Origin: Paenibacillus_V sp046244365
GTDB lineage: Bacteria > Bacillota > Bacilli > Paenibacillales > NBRC-103111
NCBI RefSeq assembly: GCF_046244365.1
Contig: NZ_CP176395.1
Location: forward strand, 1,116,001-1,180,000
Direction of reading: 5' to 3'
DNA: 64,000 nucleotides
A model generated the notes under the pieces. It made no database searches and was not told the origin of the DNA. It saw only the letters and a list, made by a program, of their open reading frames with translations. Below are positions 60,622 through 64,000 of the stretch, piece by piece. A program made the translations under genes and the position numbers. The first letter of the stretch is position 1. Each line of letters starts with the position of its first letter.

Positions 60622-61224
60622 ATGGATACAAATCCGCTTGATAAGCGAATGGAGAAGGGCGAGCAGACGAGGGCGCGCATCTTGAATGCCGCAATAGCCG
60701 TCATTGCCGAGAAAGGCATCAAAGAGGTTTCTGCCGCGAAGCTGGCGAGCGCTACCGGCGTCAGCAAAAGCAATATTTTTCATCATTTCAAATCCGTTGA
60801 CGAGATCCTGATCGGCGTCCTGCATATTATTTTTAATGAGCTTCTGGAGTCGATGACGCGGGCTTACCCGGATACGGAACAATTTCTGAATGCGCTTGGC
60901 GACGCTATTTTCCACGTACCCGAAGAGGATAGGAGGCTGTTTAAAGCTTTCTTTTCGTTTTATTATGAAGGCATGTTTAACGCTGAATTTCAAAAAGCGC
61001 TGGATTCCTACCTGAATCAAATTACGCAGCTCATTCAAAACCGGCTTGCACGGCTGGCCTCGCGATCCGTTGCCGAAGAAACCGTTCAAGCTGCGGCCTC
61101 GCTAGTGCTGTCGTCTTTGGACGGCATGGGCCTGCATTTCTTGCTGAATGGAAACGCAGCGCATTATGAACGGGCATGGCGGCTTCAGGTGCGGATGATT
61201 GCCCGGCTCTTATCGGAACCGTAA
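60622..61224 (+). CDS. TetR/AcrR-family transcriptional regulator
   Basis: 200 residues. Helix-turn-helix near 15-60 (VSAAKLASATGVSKSNIFHHFKSVDEIL), helical C-terminal domain. ATG 60622 lies 9 bases from GGAGG, just downstream of the promoter at 60569; the longer frame from 60514 would start before the promoter and is rejected. Operator-like sequences at its own promoter and before the next gene suggest it represses both. Confidence 0.93.
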   Translation: MDTNPLDKRMEKGEQTRARILNAAIAVIAEKGIKEVSAAKLASATGVSKSNIFHHFKSVDEILIGVLHIIFNELLESMTRAYPDTEQFLNALGDAIFHVPEEDRRLFKAFFSFYYEGMFNAEFQKALDSYLNQITQLIQNRLARLASRSVAEETVQAAASLVLSSLDGMGLHFLLNGNAAHYERAWRLQVRMIARLLSEP

Positions 61225-61259
61225 GCCCGACTTGTGCGGGACTTACGATTTCAAATAAC

Positions 61260-61277
61260 TGACCGATCGATCGGTCA
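61260..61277. promoter_or_regulatory. Perfect 18-bp TetR-type operator
   Basis: TGACCGATCGATCGGTCA reads the same on both strands and lies 29 bases before the membrane-protein start. Its half-site TGACCG recurs in the operator over the regulator's own promoter. Confidence 0.85.
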
Positions 61278-61306
61278 ATAATAAAGTGAATTGGAGGAGA
61301 TCAGGA

Positions 61307-61861
61307 ATGAAAACCGTCAAAATACCGTCCTTTTTTCACGAGGTTTTTGGGGAAAAGCAGACTGCTGCGGAGTTGTTCTTCATCATAGTGTTCGGTGTGG
61401 GCATGAGCGGATTGATGCTTGCTTGCACCTACCCGGAGTGGGGCGGCCTCGCATGGTGGAAAATCGGATGTCTCGCGCTGCTTGCGCTAGATATCAATGG
61501 AGGAGTCGTTGCCAATGTAACCTTGTCGACGAACAATTACTACAAGGCGAGTTCGAGAGCGAGACTTCTTTTTATTGCCATTCATGTTCAGCCTGTCTTA
61601 TTGTCTCTTATATTCGGAGAGTCCTTGCTTCTCTGTCTTCTCGTCTGGGGTTATACGATCGGCTCGGCACTCGTCGTTAATGCCCTGATTCGATATCCGG
61701 CCCAGCGTACGGTTGCCGCCGTTTTGGCTGCTGCGGGGTTCGGAGGACTGCTTATGCTTCCGGGCGATATGCCCAAGATCCTTATCGTCACGCTGCTTTT
61801 CTATATGTTTAAGGTCATTTACAGCTTTGCGGTCGATCATTATGCCCAGAGAGGAGAGTAA
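61307..61861 (+). CDS. Small integral membrane protein, function unknown
   Basis: 184 residues with about five or six hydrophobic helices (about 20-45, 50-70, 88-108, 110-130, 137-155, 158-178) and short polar loops; a helix-breaking LALDINGGVVANVTLSTNNYY segment near 62-82 is the most distinctive part. No family recognised with certainty. ATG 61307 is 8 bases from GGAGGAG. It sits between a TetR-type operator and a GNAT gene 3 bases downstream, so it is co-transcribed with the latter and probably inducible. Confidence 0.8.
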   Translation: MKTVKIPSFFHEVFGEKQTAAELFFIIVFGVGMSGLMLACTYPEWGGLAWWKIGCLALLALDINGGVVANVTLSTNNYYKASSRARLLFIAIHVQPVLLSLIFGESLLLCLLVWGYTIGSALVVNALIRYPAQRTVAAVLAAAGFGGLLMLPGDMPKILIVTLLFYMFKVIYSFAVDHYAQRGE

Positions 61862-61864
61862 GCG

Positions 61865-62527
61865 ATGGATAATGAACGACTATCCGGCGGAAGCAGGGAA
61901 ATCGTGCGTCTAAAGGAAGAGCATCGACAGCAAGCCGTAGCGATGCTGCCGGAGGCTTTCGCGAACGACCCGTTGTTTCACTATCTGTTTGCTGGTGCTC
62001 CTGCGGGACGGAAAATACAAACGCGGCAGTTTTTCAGCTTTTTGTTCGATAAAAGCCTCATACTGAAAGAAAGTCTGATTGGCGCCACGGAGAATGGCGT
62101 GCTCTGCGGCGCAGCGAGTATAGAGCTTCCAACCAGCACAGCGGGAGCGGGGGTGCTGCTCAACCCGTTATTTCTGTATCGGGCCATGCGGTTGTTCGGC
62201 AGCATTCCCATACGTTCCTTTACCATGCTTAACCGGTACATGCAGCTTACCGTTTCGGTTCGGCCGAAGGTTCCTCATCATTATTTAGTTTTCTTGGGCG
62301 TTGCGCCCGAGCGCCAAGGGAAGGGGCTAGGCAGCATGCTTTTACACGAAATTCACGAGATGGCGGATCGGGATCCGTCCTCGGCCGGCATCGGACTAGA
62401 CACCGAAAATCCGGAAAACGTAAGGCTGTACGAACGTTTCGGCTATCGAGTCGTTGCCGGGAAGAGGCTAGGCGGCATTATGGTATACGGCATGTTCCGA
62501 CCGAGCCGAAGAGGTGTTGTCACTTGA
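61865..62527 (+). CDS. GNAT-family N-acetyltransferase
   Basis: 220 residues. Acetyl-CoA site near 145-160: LVFLGVAPERQGKGLGSMLL contains the R-Q-G-x-G-x-G/A motif; GIGLDTENPENVRLYERFGYRVV is the following conserved strand-helix. N-terminal half less typical. Cytosolic acetyl transfer to an unknown amine. The gene begins 3 bases after the membrane protein's stop; the two form one transcript controlled by the TetR operator. Confidence 0.9.
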   Translation: MDNERLSGGSREIVRLKEEHRQQAVAMLPEAFANDPLFHYLFAGAPAGRKIQTRQFFSFLFDKSLILKESLIGATENGVLCGAASIELPTSTAGAGVLLNPLFLYRAMRLFGSIPIRSFTMLNRYMQLTVSVRPKVPHHYLVFLGVAPERQGKGLGSMLLHEIHEMADRDPSSAGIGLDTENPENVRLYERFGYRVVAGKRLGGIMVYGMFRPSRRGVVT

Positions 62528-62543
62528 TCAACGCCCGCTGCCG

Positions 62544-63236
62544 TTATGATTTTGCCGCTTTAATCAGCTCGTTGCCGTTAATCTCGAGCAGTTCGTACGC
62601 CCTGCTAACCATTTCTTGATCTTGTCCGAACAGATGGATGGATCTGATGCCGCTTTCGGATGTAACATGATTAAGTTGCTGCACCATAAACGCCGAATTG
62701 CACAACACGACAACCCTTTTGCTGTAGGTCATCAACCCTTGCTGAAAAATGACGGCTTGCTCCGCGACATCCGGAGAATAAACGGCAGGCTCGCCATCCG
62801 CAGTTTTCATTTCCCGGTGATCGACCAAGATTTCCAGCTCCTCCTTGCCGTAGGCGGAACAAATACCGAGCAGAGTCGAGGCCATATACTCCACGTTTTC
62901 TTTGCTCAGCAGTCCGGTTACTTGGAAGGACAGCACTTTCTTTTCTTGGTCGAGATGATATACAAACCGCTCCGAGAAAGGGACGCTAAAGTCTTTTTGC
63001 AAATAGGCCGGGTTGGTCGAAAAGCGTTCGTTCGAAAACATATATTCGATGGATACGTTAAGAGCGGCGGCAATCCGCTCGATATTGACCAAGCTGACGT
63101 TGCGCTCGCCCCGTTCCACCCCGCTTATATAGGTTCTGTCCAGTTCCGATCGCAGCGCGAGCATTTCCTGCGACATGCCGCTGCGCGCGCGAAGCTCCCT
63201 GACCCGCAATCCGAATTGTGAGCGGATGTCCAACAA
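62544..63236 (-). CDS. XRE-family transcriptional regulator with C-terminal sensor-like domain
   Basis: 230 residues. N-terminal Cro/CI-type helix-turn-helix (about 10-65; RARSGMSQEMLALRSELDRTYISGVERGERNVSLVNIERIAAAL). The C-terminal 150 residues are alpha/beta (VYHLDQEKKVLSFQVTGLL, EILVDHREMK, VVVLCNSAFMVQQLN, SIHLFGQDQEMVSRAYELL), resembling a STAS-like or response-regulator-like fold. TTG start at 63236 with AAAGGAAG upstream. Divergent from a WG-repeat protein by 193 bases. Target unknown. Confidence 0.82.
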   Translation of the reverse strand: MLDIRSQFGLRVRELRARSGMSQEMLALRSELDRTYISGVERGERNVSLVNIERIAAALNVSIEYMFSNERFSTNPAYLQKDFSVPFSERFVYHLDQEKKVLSFQVTGLLSKENVEYMASTLLGICSAYGKEELEILVDHREMKTADGEPAVYSPDVAEQAVIFQQGLMTYSKRVVVLCNSAFMVQQLNHVTSESGIRSIHLFGQDQEMVSRAYELLEINGNELIKAAKS

Positions 63237-63429
63237 TACCTATCTTCCTTTCCAAATAGGATCCAATATATACAAATATATATCGGTTAAATGGGTCTTG
63301 AGATGTAGAATTTTGTCATTTTCGATGGATGTGACTTATAGTCCGTGGAAAGGGAGAACGATTTCCCGGTATCCTTGAATTTAGGTATGCCATTCTTACC
63401 TAATCATTATGAAAGAGGAGACGATTCGA

Positions 63430-64000
63430 TTGAAAAAGGTTGTAAGCTTGATGATGAGCCTGGCTTTACTGCTGGGCATCGTGCCGATGGCCTATGCCGA
63501 GACGGCGCAGCCTTTCGCAATAAGTCCGCAATATGACGACGCGAGAAGCTTCAGCGAGGGTTTGGCGGCGGTTCAAATCGGCGGCAAATGGGGATACATC
63601 GACCATACGGGAAAAACAGTAGTGGAGCCCAAATATAAGCTGGCGAACAACTTCAGCGAAGGATTTGCTTCCGTTCAACTGAACGGCAAATGGGGGTTCA
63701 TCGACAAGTCCGGCCAAGAAGTCATCAAGCCCGCCTATGAGGGCATTTATGGCAGCCCGATGCCGATGGCTTTCCGAGAAGGACTGTCAACGGTTGCGGT
63801 GGACGAGAAAATAGGGTTTATCGACAAGGCCGGCAGCATGGTGATCGAACCGAAGTACGACCTTGCCTATGGCTTCAGTGAAGGCCTGGCGGCGGTGCTT
63901 GTAGACGGAAAGCTCGGCTTTATCGACAAATCGGGCAAGGAAGTAGTGAAGCCTCAGTACGAGGTGGATGAGGACGAGTACAGCGAATTGCAGCCGATTC
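63430..64000 (+). CDS. Secreted WG-repeat protein (3' end outside window)
   Basis: First 190 residues are visible; the frame is open to the window end. TTG start 9 bases after AGAGGAG. Signal peptide about 1-23 (hydrophobic core, AYA-E cleavage). Then WG (KWG) repeats of about 35-42 residues: FSEGLAAVQIGGKWGYIDHTG, FSEGFASVQLNGKWGFIDKSG, FREGLSTVAVDEKIGFIDKAG, FSEGLAAVLVDGKLGFIDKSG, each followed by a K/EPKY strand. WG repeats form beta-propeller-like domains of unclear role on cell surfaces. Confidence 0.9.
   Translation, partial: MKKVVSLMMSLALLLGIVPMAYAETAQPFAISPQYDDARSFSEGLAAVQIGGKWGYIDHTGKTVVEPKYKLANNFSEGFASVQLNGKWGFIDKSGQEVIKPAYEGIYGSPMPMAFREGLSTVAVDEKIGFIDKAGSMVIEPKYDLAYGFSEGLAAVLVDGKLGFIDKSGKEVVKPQYEVDEDEYSELQPI

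Overview
The window looks like chromosomal DNA of a Paenibacillaceae firmicute (Paenibacillus or Cohnella type). Grounds: moderately high GC; strong AGGAGG-type ribosome binding sites with many GTG and TTG starts; carbohydrate ABC transporters of the LplA/LplB/YtcP type without their own ATPase; YesM/YesN-type two-component systems; membrane-anchored AraC regulators; a CotH-type protein; an S-layer-homology protein; and a ydaO-type c-di-AMP riboswitch. No rRNA, tRNA, CRISPR array, phage or conjugative gene was seen.

Layout. 1-4000: end of a sugar ABC transporter operon (two permeases), an AraC regulator and a DUF4855 protein. 4001-6003: repeat-rich spacer, then a small protein under a c-di-AMP riboswitch, minus strand. 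6004-8236: SDR, hot-dog thioesterase, rhomboid protease. 8480-16722: glycan operon with YesM kinase, YesN regulator, lipoprotein, two permeases and a GH16 enzyme. 16837-21566: AraC regulator, two Gfo/Idh/MocA-type proteins, YnfA, Rpn-type nuclease. 22072-29057: second transporter operon with a membrane AraC regulator and an MDR dehydrogenase, behind a promoter overlapped by CcpA-site-like sequences. 29289-33171: nucleotidyltransferase plus UvrA paralogue. 33172-35694: tandem repeats, then an SDR and a TetR regulator transcribed divergently. 36037-41874: third transporter operon facing a membrane AraC sensor. 42070-46729: CotH / DUF4956 / VTC-domain gene set, divergent from a metallophosphoesterase. 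46746-49426: CDF transporter, then a TetR/hydrolase pair behind a perfect palindrome. 49427-50730: a 1.3-kb repeat-filled spacer. 50731-53578: secreted protein and oxalate-decarboxylase-like bicupin. 53780-58368: kinase/regulator pair, SLH protein and ankyrin lipoprotein. 58369-59213: 163-bp tandem repeats interrupted by a small IS66-derived element. 59214-64000: SEC-C protein, a TetR/membrane protein/GNAT group, an XRE regulator and the start of a WG-repeat protein.

How it fits together. Most of the window serves uptake and use of plant or microbial glycans: three binding-protein-dependent systems, each with its own sensor or AraC regulator, and catabolic genes (GH16, oxidoreductases) attached. 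All three must borrow an ATPase encoded elsewhere. The most unusual features are regulatory or repetitive: a c-di-AMP switch on an uncharacterised 120-aa protein; 11-bp-periodic PhoP-box-like repeats before the SLH gene and in the VTC/metallophosphoesterase divergent region; matched TetR operators; a family of three roughly 187-bp intergenic repeats; several minisatellites; and an exact 42-bp duplication inside a response regulator. Starts were chosen by eye from ribosome binding sites, and no database search was possible.
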